Source: Dehalococcoidia bacterium CG2_30_46_19 (GTDB lineage Bacteria; Chloroflexota; Dehalococcoidia; GIF9; AB-539-J10). From it: a stretch of DNA of 15,696 nt. The DNA is taken from contig MNYD01000062.1 in the NCBI GenBank assembly GCA_001872925.1, positions 1 through 15,696 of the forward strand, written 5' to 3'. How positions within the stretch are numbered: position 1 is the stretch's first letter; every line of letters begins with the position of its first letter. The notes beneath the pieces were generated by a model that saw nothing but the letters and a program-made list of their open reading frames with translations, searched no databases and was not told where the DNA came from. Both the position numbers and the translations under genes were made by a program. Of the stretch, positions 6,153 through 13,050 are shown in pieces.

Positions 6153-7778
6153 ATGCCAGCTTACAAATATCCGTTACTTATTAAACAATTATTACTCGCG
6201 CCATCAGTTCGGACACCAAATAAGGAAATAGTCTATCGAGACTTAGTCAGGTTTGGTTACCGAACGCTATTCGAGCGTATCAATCGATTAGGCAGTAGCT
6301 TAGACAAGCTAGGGGTTAAACAAGGCGATACCGTTGCTGTTGTTGATTACGATAGCCACCGCTATCTGGAAAGCTATTTCGCCATTCCAATGTTGGGAGC
6401 GGTGCTGCACACAGTCAACTGGAGGCTTCCTCCTGAGCAAATGCTTTACACTATGAACCATGCAGAGGATAAAATCGTCCTTGTCCATTCTGATTTCCTG
6501 CCAGTGCTAGAAAGTTTTGGCGATAAATTAACTACGGTAGAAAAGTTTATTTTATTGACCGATGATAACAAAAAGCCTGATACCAAGTTGAACATAGAGG
6601 CTGAATATGAGGAAATGCTGAGAGCTGGTTCGTCGAGTTATGATTTTCCTGACTTCGATGAGGATACACGGGCGACGTTATTTTACACCACTGGCACTAC
6701 AGGAGATCCCAAGGGTGTTTATTTCACCCATCGCCAGATTGTTCTCCACACTGTTGGTATTGCGTTATTAGGGGCTGGACAGAATTATCCTAGATTCGTA
6801 ACACCCGATGAAGTCTATATGCCGCTTACTCCGATGTTCCATGTCCATGCCTGGGGAACGCCATATTTGTCTACGATGTCGGGTATGAAACAGGTTTACC
6901 CCGGGAAATATGACATCATGCTGTTAATTAAGCTAATTAAGAAAGAAGGGGTAACATATACTCACTGTGTCCCTACTATCTTGGGCATGCTGCTGCTTGG
7001 TGTTGAGATGGAGGGGGTTGATTTGTCTGGGTTGAAGATGATCATTGGCGGAGCTGCTTTGCCCGGGGGACTGGCTAATCAGGCACTAAAGGCGGGGATC
7101 AAATTCTACTGTGGTTATGGTTTGTCGGAAACTTGCCCTCTGCTTACGGCAACTGACTTAAAAGATGATATGTTGGACTGGGACACAGACCGGAAAGTTA
7201 GTGTCTTGAAAGGGACGGGACTTCCTGCGCCACTGGTGCAGGTGGAAATTATGGATGAATCGGGCAGGAAACTTCCTCATGATGGTAAATCAATGGGGGA
7301 GATTGTTGCTAGGGCACCCTGGCTTACTGAGGGCTATTTTAAGAAGCCAAAGGAGTCAGAACAGTTGTGGCGATATGGTTGGCTACACACAGGTGATATT
7401 GGCTATATTGATGAGGGAGGCTATCTGTACTTAACAGACAGGGTTAAAGATGTCATTAAAACTGGAGGAGAGTGGATATCTTCATTGAAGTTAGAGGACC
7501 TTATCAGTGAACATAAAGCAGTTGCGGAGGCGGGGGTTATAGGCATGCCAGACGAGAGATGGGGGGAAAGGCCTATGGCTGTGGTTGTCCCCAAGCCAGA
7601 GTACAAGGATAAAATTTCTCCAGAAGATATCAAGGAATTCTTACAGAAGTTTGTCGAGGATGGGACAATTTTAAAATGGGCTATCCCTGACCGAATCGAG
7701 TTTGTTGCTCAACTTCCTCACACGGTTGTGGGGAAAGTAGATAAGAAGGTCCTCAGGAAACAATATATCAGTAAATAG
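6153..7778 (+). CDS. Acyl-CoA ligase, AMP-forming (fatty-acid type, AlkK/FadD-like)
   Basis: This enzyme adenylates a carboxylic acid with ATP and then transfers it to coenzyme A. The 541 residues carry the adenylate-forming core motifs: TTGTTGDPKG at 179-188 (phosphate loop), YGLSET at 322-327, TGD at 413-415 with D415 contacting the ATP ribose, and the C-terminal GK at 527-528, whose lysine serves the adenylation step. The start has a clear GGGGAGG ribosome site. Overall sequence style (early FGYRTLFERINRLGSSL, TVNWRLPPEQMLYTMNHAED) resembles medium- and long-chain acyl-CoA ligases such as AlkK, but substrate cannot be fixed. It likely feeds the preceding dehydrogenase. The last 11 bases overlap the 3' end of speE on the other strand, and no terminator is visible, so transcription probably continues some way into antisense speE. 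Confidence 0.92.
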   Translation: MPAYKYPLLIKQLLLAPSVRTPNKEIVYRDLVRFGYRTLFERINRLGSSLDKLGVKQGDTVAVVDYDSHRYLESYFAIPMLGAVLHTVNWRLPPEQMLYTMNHAEDKIVLVHSDFLPVLESFGDKLTTVEKFILLTDDNKKPDTKLNIEAEYEEMLRAGSSSYDFPDFDEDTRATLFYTTGTTGDPKGVYFTHRQIVLHTVGIALLGAGQNYPRFVTPDEVYMPLTPMFHVHAWGTPYLSTMSGMKQVYPGKYDIMLLIKLIKKEGVTYTHCVPTILGMLLLGVEMEGVDLSGLKMIIGGAALPGGLANQALKAGIKFYCGYGLSETCPLLTATDLKDDMLDWDTDRKVSVLKGTGLPAPLVQVEIMDESGRKLPHDGKSMGEIVARAPWLTEGYFKKPKESEQLWRYGWLHTGDIGYIDEGGYLYLTDRVKDVIKTGGEWISSLKLEDLISEHKAVAEAGVIGMPDERWGERPMAVVVPKPEYKDKISPEDIKEFLQKFVEDGTILKWAIPDRIEFVAQLPHTVVGKVDKKVLRKQYISK

Positions 7779-8691
7779 AGATGGGCTCTTTATCAGTAAT
7801 GACTTTTTCGATTTCGGATAACTTCAGTCTCAAGTGCTTAGGGATGGTAAACATGGCTTGATGAGTAAGCCCATCATAGGATTTCAGTTGTCTGGATATT
7901 CTTGTTGAGATTTTAAGGTCAATCTCTTCAGGGGTTAATTTTTGGGGGTCAAGTTTCTGGGAGGCAGTGGCAAAGCCCCACAGGCTATTGAAGGAAGGTA
8001 CGTGAGCTTGATAAGGGCGAACTATGGGAAAAACATTCGCCAGCGTATTAACGATATCCACGAAGTTTGCTATTTGTGTCCAGTTGGCGGATTCAGCTTG
8101 AACCGAGATAATCCCATCTGGTTGTAGTCTCTGTTTAACCAGTTCATAAAATTCTCGAGTATATAGTAGGCGAGCTGGTCCTTTTTCCAAAGGGTCAGGC
8201 AAGTCAATAATAATGACATCAAATTTAGCGTCGTTTTTTTCGAGGTATGCTCTGGCGTCAGCGAAATGTAGTTCTGCCCGCTGGTCATCAAAAGAATTTT
8301 GATGCCAAGAAGGTAGAAAATGGCGACAAATATTTACTACTTCTTCATCAATGTCTACCATGACGGCTTTCTTTACTGTATTATGTGCTAGCACTTCCCT
8401 TAAGGTAGCACCCTCACCACCTCCAGCGATAAATACTTTCTCAGGATTAGGATGGGTGACCATAGCAGGGTGCACTAAAGCTTCATGGTAGATGAATTCA
8501 TCCACTTCGCTTGATTGAATCTTGCCATCAAGCACGAGGCATTTGCCAAAGCTATCATTATCAATGATAGCTATAGATTGAAATTTGGTCTGCCCTGAAT
8601 ATATTAACTCCTTAATATGATGTGATATGGTAATGTCGGGGTTGACATAATCATGAAACCATCTATGTTTATCGGGGTCAGAATCCTTCAT
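7768..8691 (-). CDS. speE: Polyamine aminopropyltransferase (spermidine synthase family)
   Basis: This enzyme transfers the aminopropyl group of decarboxylated AdoMet to an amine acceptor. The Rossmann AdoMet site is GGGEGATLREVL, starting at G90. The active-site segment is D163-L-P-D166-P, with both aspartates of the family's D-x-x-DP motif kept. GEGATLREVL, VVNICRHFLPSWHQ and ARLLYTREFYELVK are strongly reminiscent, from memory, of the Thermus thermophilus enzyme, which prefers agmatine or triamines, more than of E. coli SpeE. The 307 residues include the C-terminal tail (from about 255) seen in that subgroup. The ATG overlaps the speD stop by one base (TAATG), so both are made together. 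Substrate could be putrescine, agmatine or spermidine. No arginine or ornithine decarboxylase gene is in the window. Confidence 0.93.
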   Translation of the reverse strand: MKDSDPDKHRWFHDYVNPDITISHHIKELIYSGQTKFQSIAIIDNDSFGKCLVLDGKIQSSEVDEFIYHEALVHPAMVTHPNPEKVFIAGGGEGATLREVLAHNTVKKAVMVDIDEEVVNICRHFLPSWHQNSFDDQRAELHFADARAYLEKNDAKFDVIIIDLPDPLEKGPARLLYTREFYELVKQRLQPDGIISVQAESANWTQIANFVDIVNTLANVFPIVRPYQAHVPSFNSLWGFATASQKLDPQKLTPEEIDLKISTRISRQLKSYDGLTHQAMFTIPKHLRLKLSEIEKVITDKEPISIY

Positions 8692-9068
8692 TATTTTATG
8701 ATGCTCCTAATTTTGCTTTCCTCTATCATGCCTCTTCGCAACTCGATTATGGAACAATTTTTGGCCTCCAAGCTTTGTACTATTAGCTCGGCTATTTCTT
8801 CAGGATTTACTGTGTTTCCACAGGTAAACACATCTACGGCGGCATAACCATACTCAGGCCAGGTATGGATAGAGATGTGTGATTCAGCGATATTAATTAT
8901 GCCGCTCACTCCACGAGGGGAAAATTTATGGAAGGATTCACCAACTACGGTAGCACCACATCGAGTAGCAGCTTCATTAAGGCAATCTTTCAGGAAATCT
9001 ACGTCATTTAACACCTCCTCATTACAATTTTTTAACTCTAGTAGCAGATGTCTTCCCAGTGCATACAA
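8691..9068 (-). CDS. speD: S-adenosylmethionine decarboxylase proenzyme, class 1B
   Basis: This enzyme makes decarboxylated AdoMet, the aminopropyl donor used by SpeE. It is a pyruvoyl enzyme formed by self-cleavage. The 125 residues match the short prokaryotic class (SpeH-like). The cleavage pair is E62-S63 in AESHISIHTWPE; S63 becomes the pyruvoyl group, and H68 and C83 (in FTCGN) occupy the processing and catalytic positions known from the Thermotoga enzyme. A strong GGAGGG ribosome site precedes the ATG. The leader just upstream has an AT-rich inverted repeat (9083-9101, TTCAAAA with TTTTGAA) touching this ribosome site. The speD-speE order with overlapping ends gives a dedicated polyamine unit. 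Confidence 0.96.
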   Translation of the reverse strand: MYALGRHLLLELKNCNEEVLNDVDFLKDCLNEAATRCGATVVGESFHKFSPRGVSGIINIAESHISIHTWPEYGYAAVDVFTCGNTVNPEEIAELIVQSLEAKNCSIIELRRGMIEESKIRSIIK

Positions 9069-9133
9069 ATCACCTTCCCTCCTTCAAAAGATTTTTTTGA
9101 ATTTGCGCCCAACTCCTTGAGCAACAGGTGGAG

Positions 9134-9162
9134 ATTTTATATCGTATATTAACCAGAGTCAA
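9134..9162 (-). promoter_or_regulatory. Promoter of speD-speE
   Basis: On the minus strand TTGACT (9162-9157) and TAAAAT (9139-9134) are 17 bases apart, giving a start near 9127 and a leader of about 58 bases. An alternative -10, TATAAA at 9141-9136, would have a 15-base spacer. It lies in the 119-base gap after prmC, so speD-speE need not depend on the prfA promoter. Confidence 0.65.
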
Positions 9163-9187
9163 TATCTACTGGAAGAGAGAACACCTA

Positions 9188-10042
9188 TTATAACAGGATT
9201 TTGGCTATCCTATTGATGCCAGATAGATCAGGAACTAACTTGATGTTAGCCTGTGGAAAACAGCTATTTATCAAGGAATTTATTGCCTTATCTTGCCCAT
9301 AGCCTATTTCTAAAAGCAGACAGCCATTTGGATGAATCTTTCCTGGGACTTGAATTAATAGCTGGCGTATTATATCCAAGCCATCTTTACCACCTGCTAA
9401 AGCTACGGTTGGCTCGAAGTCTATTATCTCCGGGGTTAGTGTTCTCATTTCATGGTCTTTGACATAAGGTAAATTAGCTATTATTACATTTGTGGGTTCA
9501 GGCAGTGGTTCAAGTAGATTGCCCTGGAGAAGGGTGACTTGATGAGTAACGTGGTGTCGCTGGCAATTTAAATGGGCTACATGGAGAGCTGAAGCAGCAA
9601 TATCTATGGCGTAAATTCTTGCTTTAGGCAATGCTAGGGCAAGGCTGATAGCAATGACGCCGCTGCCAGTGCCAATGTCAGCGAGGATAAATTGATTTTG
9701 GGAAGTGTTGTGGTAATGAGCGAAATCAATTGCTTTTTCTACCAGTAGTTCGGTTTCCGGTCTGGGGATAAAGACGCGATGGTCAACATAAAAATCGTGA
9801 CCATAAAAGTCGCAATTCCCCAGGATGTAGTCAATAGGTTCGCGGAGAAGCCGGCGATTAACCGAGCACTGTAGCTCTTTTATTTCTGTTGGGGTCAATA
9901 CTCTTCCCGGCTCACTGTACAATTTTGTTTTTGATATTCCCAGCACATAGCAAAGCAAAAGCTCAGATTCAATATCAGCCTCGTCAGAGGTTGCCGCTGC
10001 CAGTGTTTGTCTGGTTAGAACCAAAGCTTCTCTCAAGGTCAT
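9188..10042 (-). CDS. prmC: Release factor glutamine methyltransferase PrmC (HemK)
   Basis: PrmC uses AdoMet to methylate the glutamine of the GGQ motif in release factors RF1 and RF2, improving termination. Its 284 residues comprise a helical N-domain (about 1-80) that contacts the release factor, including the characteristic RREPIDYILG-like segment (here RLLREPIDYILGNCDFYG), and a Rossmann C-domain with DIGTGSG at 122-128. The substrate glutamine pocket, normally NPPY, reads N190-L-P-Y193, as in RNA dimethylases; N and Y are kept. The start codon overlaps the prfA stop (ATGA), placing enzyme and substrate in one operon, the commonest arrangement for this pair. No ribosome site of note precedes it, so coupling is likely. 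Confidence 0.94.
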   Translation of the reverse strand: MTLREALVLTRQTLAAATSDEADIESELLLCYVLGISKTKLYSEPGRVLTPTEIKELQCSVNRRLLREPIDYILGNCDFYGHDFYVDHRVFIPRPETELLVEKAIDFAHYHNTSQNQFILADIGTGSGVIAISLALALPKARIYAIDIAASALHVAHLNCQRHHVTHQVTLLQGNLLEPLPEPTNVIIANLPYVKDHEMRTLTPEIIDFEPTVALAGGKDGLDIIRQLLIQVPGKIHPNGCLLLEIGYGQDKAINSLINSCFPQANIKLVPDLSGINRIAKILL

Positions 10043-11109
10043 GAGAGGACTGCTTCCAGTTGTTGAGCTTGCTCTGTGTTGGATAGTGCTTCAATAAGTT
10101 CATCAAGCTCACCGTTTAAGAGTTGAGTTAAGTTATGAAAAACGACGTTAATGCGGTGGTCGGTGACTCGGTCCTGAGGGAAATTATAAGTGCGAATCTT
10201 TTCTGCTCGGTCACCTCTGCCTACTTGCGTTCGCCGCTCCTTTTCGATTGTCTCTGATCGCTTACGTTGTTCTACGTCGAATAATCTTGCTCTAAGAACT
10301 GCCATAGCTTTCATCTTATTTTTCAACTGAGAACGTTCATCCTGGCAGGTAGCTGTTATCCCTGTAGGGATATGCGTGATGCGTACCGCGGTGGCTACTT
10401 TGTTTACATTTTGTCCCCCGGCACCGTGGCTATGGAAGATGTCTACTCTGAGGTCATCTAGCTTGATGTTTAGCTCGATTTCCTCTGCTTCGGGAAGGAC
10501 AACTACCGTAGCTGTTGAGGTGTGAATCCGTCCCGAGGCTTCGGTAATAGGCACTCGTTGCACTCTATGTACCCCGCGCTCATACTTAAGCTTGCTAAAG
10601 GCACCTTTGCCTTTAACCTCGAATATCACTTCCTTAAAACCACCGATATCACTTTGATTACTATTCATGATATTTGTGTGCCATCCTTTCCTCTGAGCAT
10701 AGTGACTATACATACGGAATAGGTCGGCAGCAAAAAGGCTTGCTTCCTCACCACCAGCGCCCGCTCTTATTTCAACGATGACATCTTTGTCATCGTTTTG
10801 GTCTTTTGGTAACAAAGAAAGCTTCAGTTTACCAATAAGGTCATTTCGACGTTGTTCTAGCTTGTTTTGTTCTTCTTTGATCAGAGCAATCATTTCAGGC
10901 TCAAGGTCATTATTAAGCAAAGCTTCGAGTTCAGTTAACTCGTCAGAAAGCGCTTTATATTGTTGATATTGGATGACGATATCCTTGAGATTAGCTCTTT
11001 CCCTCGTCAACCCTTGTAGCTGTTTTTGGTTAGTAGCAATCTCAGGCTGGGCAATCATCTGCTCCAGTTCTTCATAATGCTTTTCTATTAATGCCAGTTT
11101 ATCAAACAT
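10039..11109 (-). CDS. prfA: Peptide chain release factor 1
   Basis: RF1 reads UAA and UAG stop codons and triggers peptide release. The 356-residue length is typical. GAGGEEASLFAADLFRMY marks the domain following the N-terminal coiled region. The stop-recognition loop has P187-I-T189 in RVPITEASGRIHTS, fitting the RF1 P-x-T motif and not the RF2 SPF. The catalytic GGQ is at 231-233 in SHGAGGQNVNK. The C-terminal part (RTYNFPQDRVTDHRI) is also canonical. Only a weak purine stretch (AAGAG) precedes the ATG. prmC overlaps its end and modifies Q233. A promoter lies in the gap shared with the divergent DUF89 gene. Confidence 0.97.
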   Translation of the reverse strand: MFDKLALIEKHYEELEQMIAQPEIATNQKQLQGLTRERANLKDIVIQYQQYKALSDELTELEALLNNDLEPEMIALIKEEQNKLEQRRNDLIGKLKLSLLPKDQNDDKDVIVEIRAGAGGEEASLFAADLFRMYSHYAQRKGWHTNIMNSNQSDIGGFKEVIFEVKGKGAFSKLKYERGVHRVQRVPITEASGRIHTSTATVVVLPEAEEIELNIKLDDLRVDIFHSHGAGGQNVNKVATAVRITHIPTGITATCQDERSQLKNKMKAMAVLRARLFDVEQRKRSETIEKERRTQVGRGDRAEKIRTYNFPQDRVTDHRINVVFHNLTQLLNGELDELIEALSNTEQAQQLEAVLS

Positions 11110-11142
11110 AGCTCTTAATTAATCTTTTTATTCCTCAAAGCT

Positions 11143-11172
11143 ATTATAATATAGCTTATGAAGGCTATTCAA
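11143..11172 (-). promoter_or_regulatory. Probable promoter of prfA-prmC
   Basis: The minus strand has TTGAAT (11172-11167), an 18-base spacer and TATAAT (11148-11143), giving a start near 11136 and a leader of about 27 bases. The same AT block also reads TATAAT on the plus strand (11145-11150), facing the DUF89 gene, but no good plus-strand -35 was found. Confidence 0.6.
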
Positions 11173-11197
11173 ACAGGTTTGGAGGGATAGCATTACT

Positions 11198-12037
11198 ATG
11201 AAAGTTTCCCTGGAGTGCTATGATTGCTTAGGAAGGCTAATTTGCCAGGCAGCCAGGCTGGCTACAAGTGATGAACCTCTCAGGCAGAAGGCGGTGGAAA
11301 AAGCCAGGGATGTCCTTAACCAAGAATTCTCTGGTGAGCAGATATCTATCGCAATTGCTACTAAGCTCCATAAGGTAATACGGGAGATAACTGGTAATCC
11401 AGACCCCTATCGAATAGTGAAGGAAGATGAGTTGAGGGTTGCTGGGGAATTGTTTTCCAGGGTGAAGGTTCAGTATAAAAATACTATTAATGATTGTATC
11501 AAGCTTGCCACTGTAGCCAATGCCATAGATTTTTTCAGGAGCCTTGACGCCGTTGCCGAGGATATGCAGAGACCGGTGAAGTTTACCATAGATGACTCGC
11601 AGCAGTTTGAAGCAAAGTTAAAAAAGGCGTCTAAAGTCTTGTATTTAGCGGATAATGTTGGCGAGATTTACTTCGATTTGCCTTTGGTTAAGAGGATGAG
11701 GCAGTTGGTTGATGTTAAATATGTGGTTAAGCCCTTGCCTGTTCAGAATGATGCCACAGTGGAGGATGTTAAGGAGGCCGGGTTGGAAGGCGAATTTGGA
11801 GTGGTGATAACTACAGGTGTGGCTTCGCCGGGAGTAATCCTTGACTGGGCTTCAGAGCAATTCAGAGAGGAATTTGAAGCGGCAGACCTTGTATTTGCTA
11901 AGGGCATGGGGCATTATGAGTCATTGAGCGAGCTTCCCGGTCAAGGGAAGGTGTTTTACTGCCTCATGGCGAAGTGTAGACCGGTAGCGAACTCGCTGGG
12001 AGTGCCGCTAAATAGCTACGTTGCTATGCTGAGGTGA
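11198..12037 (+). CDS. DUF89 family metal-dependent phosphatase-like protein
   Basis: DUF89 proteins (archaeal/bacterial relatives of human ARMT1) are metal-dependent phosphatases proposed to remove damaged or over-abundant phosphometabolites; the substrate here is unknown. The 279 residues begin with the C-x2-C motif of the short prokaryotic subgroup (C7, C10 in LECYDCLGRL). The metal and phosphate site is visible as LADNVGEIYFDLP (D152, N153, E156) and FAKGMGHYESL (K235 to E241). An all-helical N-terminal part precedes the Rossmann-like core. A TTTGGAGGGA ribosome site lies about a dozen bases before the ATG. It is divergent from prfA and ends nine bases from the end of the convergent macrodomain gene. 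Family assignment is solid from motifs; specific function is not. Confidence 0.85.
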   Translation: MKVSLECYDCLGRLICQAARLATSDEPLRQKAVEKARDVLNQEFSGEQISIAIATKLHKVIREITGNPDPYRIVKEDELRVAGELFSRVKVQYKNTINDCIKLATVANAIDFFRSLDAVAEDMQRPVKFTIDDSQQFEAKLKKASKVLYLADNVGEIYFDLPLVKRMRQLVDVKYVVKPLPVQNDATVEDVKEAGLEGEFGVVITTGVASPGVILDWASEQFREEFEAADLVFAKGMGHYESLSELPGQGKVFYCLMAKCRPVANSLGVPLNSYVAMLR

Positions 12038-12046
12038 GTTAACACG

Positions 12047-12604
12047 TTAGGCTACTTTTAGTATTAGCTCTTTCAATGCGGCGCAGTAACTTTCATGGGT
12101 TGAGGAATCAAAAAGGACAAAAATTACCTCTTTCACGGAAGTGTGTTTTTCTTTGAGGAACGAGGTCACAGCTCTAAGAGCTACTCTTGCTGCCTTATCA
12201 AGGGGATAACCATATGCGCCTGTGCTTATAGAGGGGAAGGAGATGCTGGTCAAATTTCTATCTGCTGCTAATTTGAGGCTTTCCCGATAAGCGCTAGACA
12301 AAAGCTCAGCTTCATTTCTGTCGCCACCATGCCAGATAGGACCCACGGTGTGTATGACATACTTTGCGTTAAGGTTTCCTCCTGTAGTAATTACGGCTTT
12401 TCCTGTTGGCAATCGTCCTTGGTTAGCCACAATTTGCTTGCATTCCTCTAAAATAGTTGGTCCCCCAGCTCGATGTATCGCTCCATCCACCCCTCCACCA
12501 CCCATTAAGCTAGGATTAGCAGCATTGACTATAGCGTCGGTGTCTTGCTGAGTAATATCTCCTCGAATTAACGAAAGCTTGACTTGATTAATCATTGTCT
12601 CCAT
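12047..12604 (-). CDS. Macrodomain protein, O-acetyl-ADP-ribose deacetylase type (MacroD/YmdB-like)
   Basis: MacroD-type proteins hydrolyse O-acetyl-ADP-ribose and remove mono-ADP-ribose from acidic side chains. The 185 residues are one macrodomain with a short C-terminal tail. The ligand loop VNAANPSLMGGGGVDGAIHR holds N30 and D40, equivalent to the catalytic N25 and D35 of E. coli YmdB. The phosphate-binding loop SISTGAYGYP is intact, and TVGPIWHGG is also conserved. A GGAGG ribosome site seven bases upstream supports the first ATG over the Met at codon 4. The gene stands alone, with its own candidate promoter upstream, and converges on the DUF89 gene with only nine bases between stops. No ADP-ribosyltransferase gene is nearby, so no toxin-antitoxin role is suggested. 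Confidence 0.93.
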   Translation of the reverse strand: METMINQVKLSLIRGDITQQDTDAIVNAANPSLMGGGGVDGAIHRAGGPTILEECKQIVANQGRLPTGKAVITTGGNLNAKYVIHTVGPIWHGGDRNEAELLSSAYRESLKLAADRNLTSISFPSISTGAYGYPLDKAARVALRAVTSFLKEKHTSVKEVIFVLFDSSTHESYCAALKELILKVA

Positions 12605-12648
12605 TTTTTACCTCCGCCTATCGATACTGGAACTAACGCATTACATTA

Positions 12649-12678
12649 ATTGTAAAGAAACTTCGCTACCAATAGCAA
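12649..12678 (-). promoter_or_regulatory. Candidate promoter of the macrodomain gene
   Basis: TTGCTA (12678-12673), an 18-base spacer and TACAAT (12654-12649) on the minus strand match consensus at four and five positions of six. The start would fall near 12642, giving a leader of about 38 bases. Confidence 0.45.
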
Positions 12679-12705
12679 TGATATATCTTCGAAGGAGGTG
12701 AGGTG

Positions 12706-12753
12706 ATGTTAAAAATCTGCCAAACCAGCCTTGATGAGATTAGTTGTTGCTGA
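12706..12753 (+). CDS. Possible 15-codon microORF before the SRP RNA gene
   Basis: AAGGAGGTGA (12692-12701) is a ten-base match to the complement of the 16S rRNA 3' end; the AAGGAGGT core is six bases from an ATG. The frame encodes MLKICQTSLDEISCC and stops at TGA, 13 bases before the SRP RNA. I know no such peptide. No clear plus-strand promoter was found upstream of it, and the ffs promoter lies inside it. It may be a leader peptide, the remnant of a lost gene, or chance. Confidence 0.3.
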   Translation: MLKICQTSLDEISCC

Positions 12754-12759
12754 TAACAT
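12731..12759 (+). promoter_or_regulatory. Promoter of the SRP RNA gene
   Basis: TTGATG (12731-12736) and TAACAT (12754-12759) are 17 bases apart. A start at 12767, where the paired 5' end of the RNA begins, is eight bases after the -10 box, the expected distance. TATAGT at 12761-12766 is too close to that end to be the -10. Confidence 0.6.
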
Positions 12760-12766
12760 TTATAGT

Positions 12767-13036
12767 AGGTCGTGCTAGGTGGGGAGCTAGCGGTGCCCTG
12801 AACCCGAAATCCGCTATAGCGGGGCTGAATTCCTGCTTGAGATTTCGAGGTGTAAGGTTGCTTTCTGCTAAGCGGCGGTGAAATTTGGGTTCTATGCGGT
12901 GGAGAACTATGAACCCCGTCAGGTCCGGAAGGAAGCAGCGGTAAGTAGCTTTCTCCAGGTGACATAGAGGTGCCTGGATGGAGCTGGCTGGCAAAGGTAA
13001 TTTGCACCATAGGAACCGAGAGCAGGTGCACGACCT
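12767..13036 (+). ncRNA. ffs: Signal recognition particle RNA, long bacterial type with Alu domain
   Basis: SRP RNA binds Ffh and targets ribosomes making membrane proteins to the translocon. Helix 8 is unmistakable: GGTCCGGAAGGAAGCAGC at 12922-12939, with the GGAA loop. The ends pair perfectly over nine bases: AGGTCGTGC (12767-12775) with GCACGACCT (13028-13036), giving a 270-base RNA, about the size of Bacillus scRNA. The 5' part (TGCTAGGTGGGGAGCTAGCGG, then GTGCCCTGAACCCG and ATCCGCTATAGCGGGGCTGA, about 12774-12832) resembles the Alu domain found in long bacterial SRP RNAs and absent from the short 4.5S type. Open frames on the opposite strand across this region are spurious. Exact ends are inferred from pairing. 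Confidence 0.93.
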
Positions 13037-13050
13037 AAATTGATATTTTG

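Noticed and set aside
12038..12046. GTTAAC palindrome between the DUF89 and macrodomain stops as a terminator
   Set aside because: Six bases, no GC stem and no T-run; not a plausible terminator or operator on its own.
12666..13031. Two minus-strand open frames (121 and 84 codons) across 12666-13031
   Set aside because: They lie over the SRP RNA gene, lack ribosome sites and have low-complexity Ser/Pro-rich sequence; the RNA structure explains the region.
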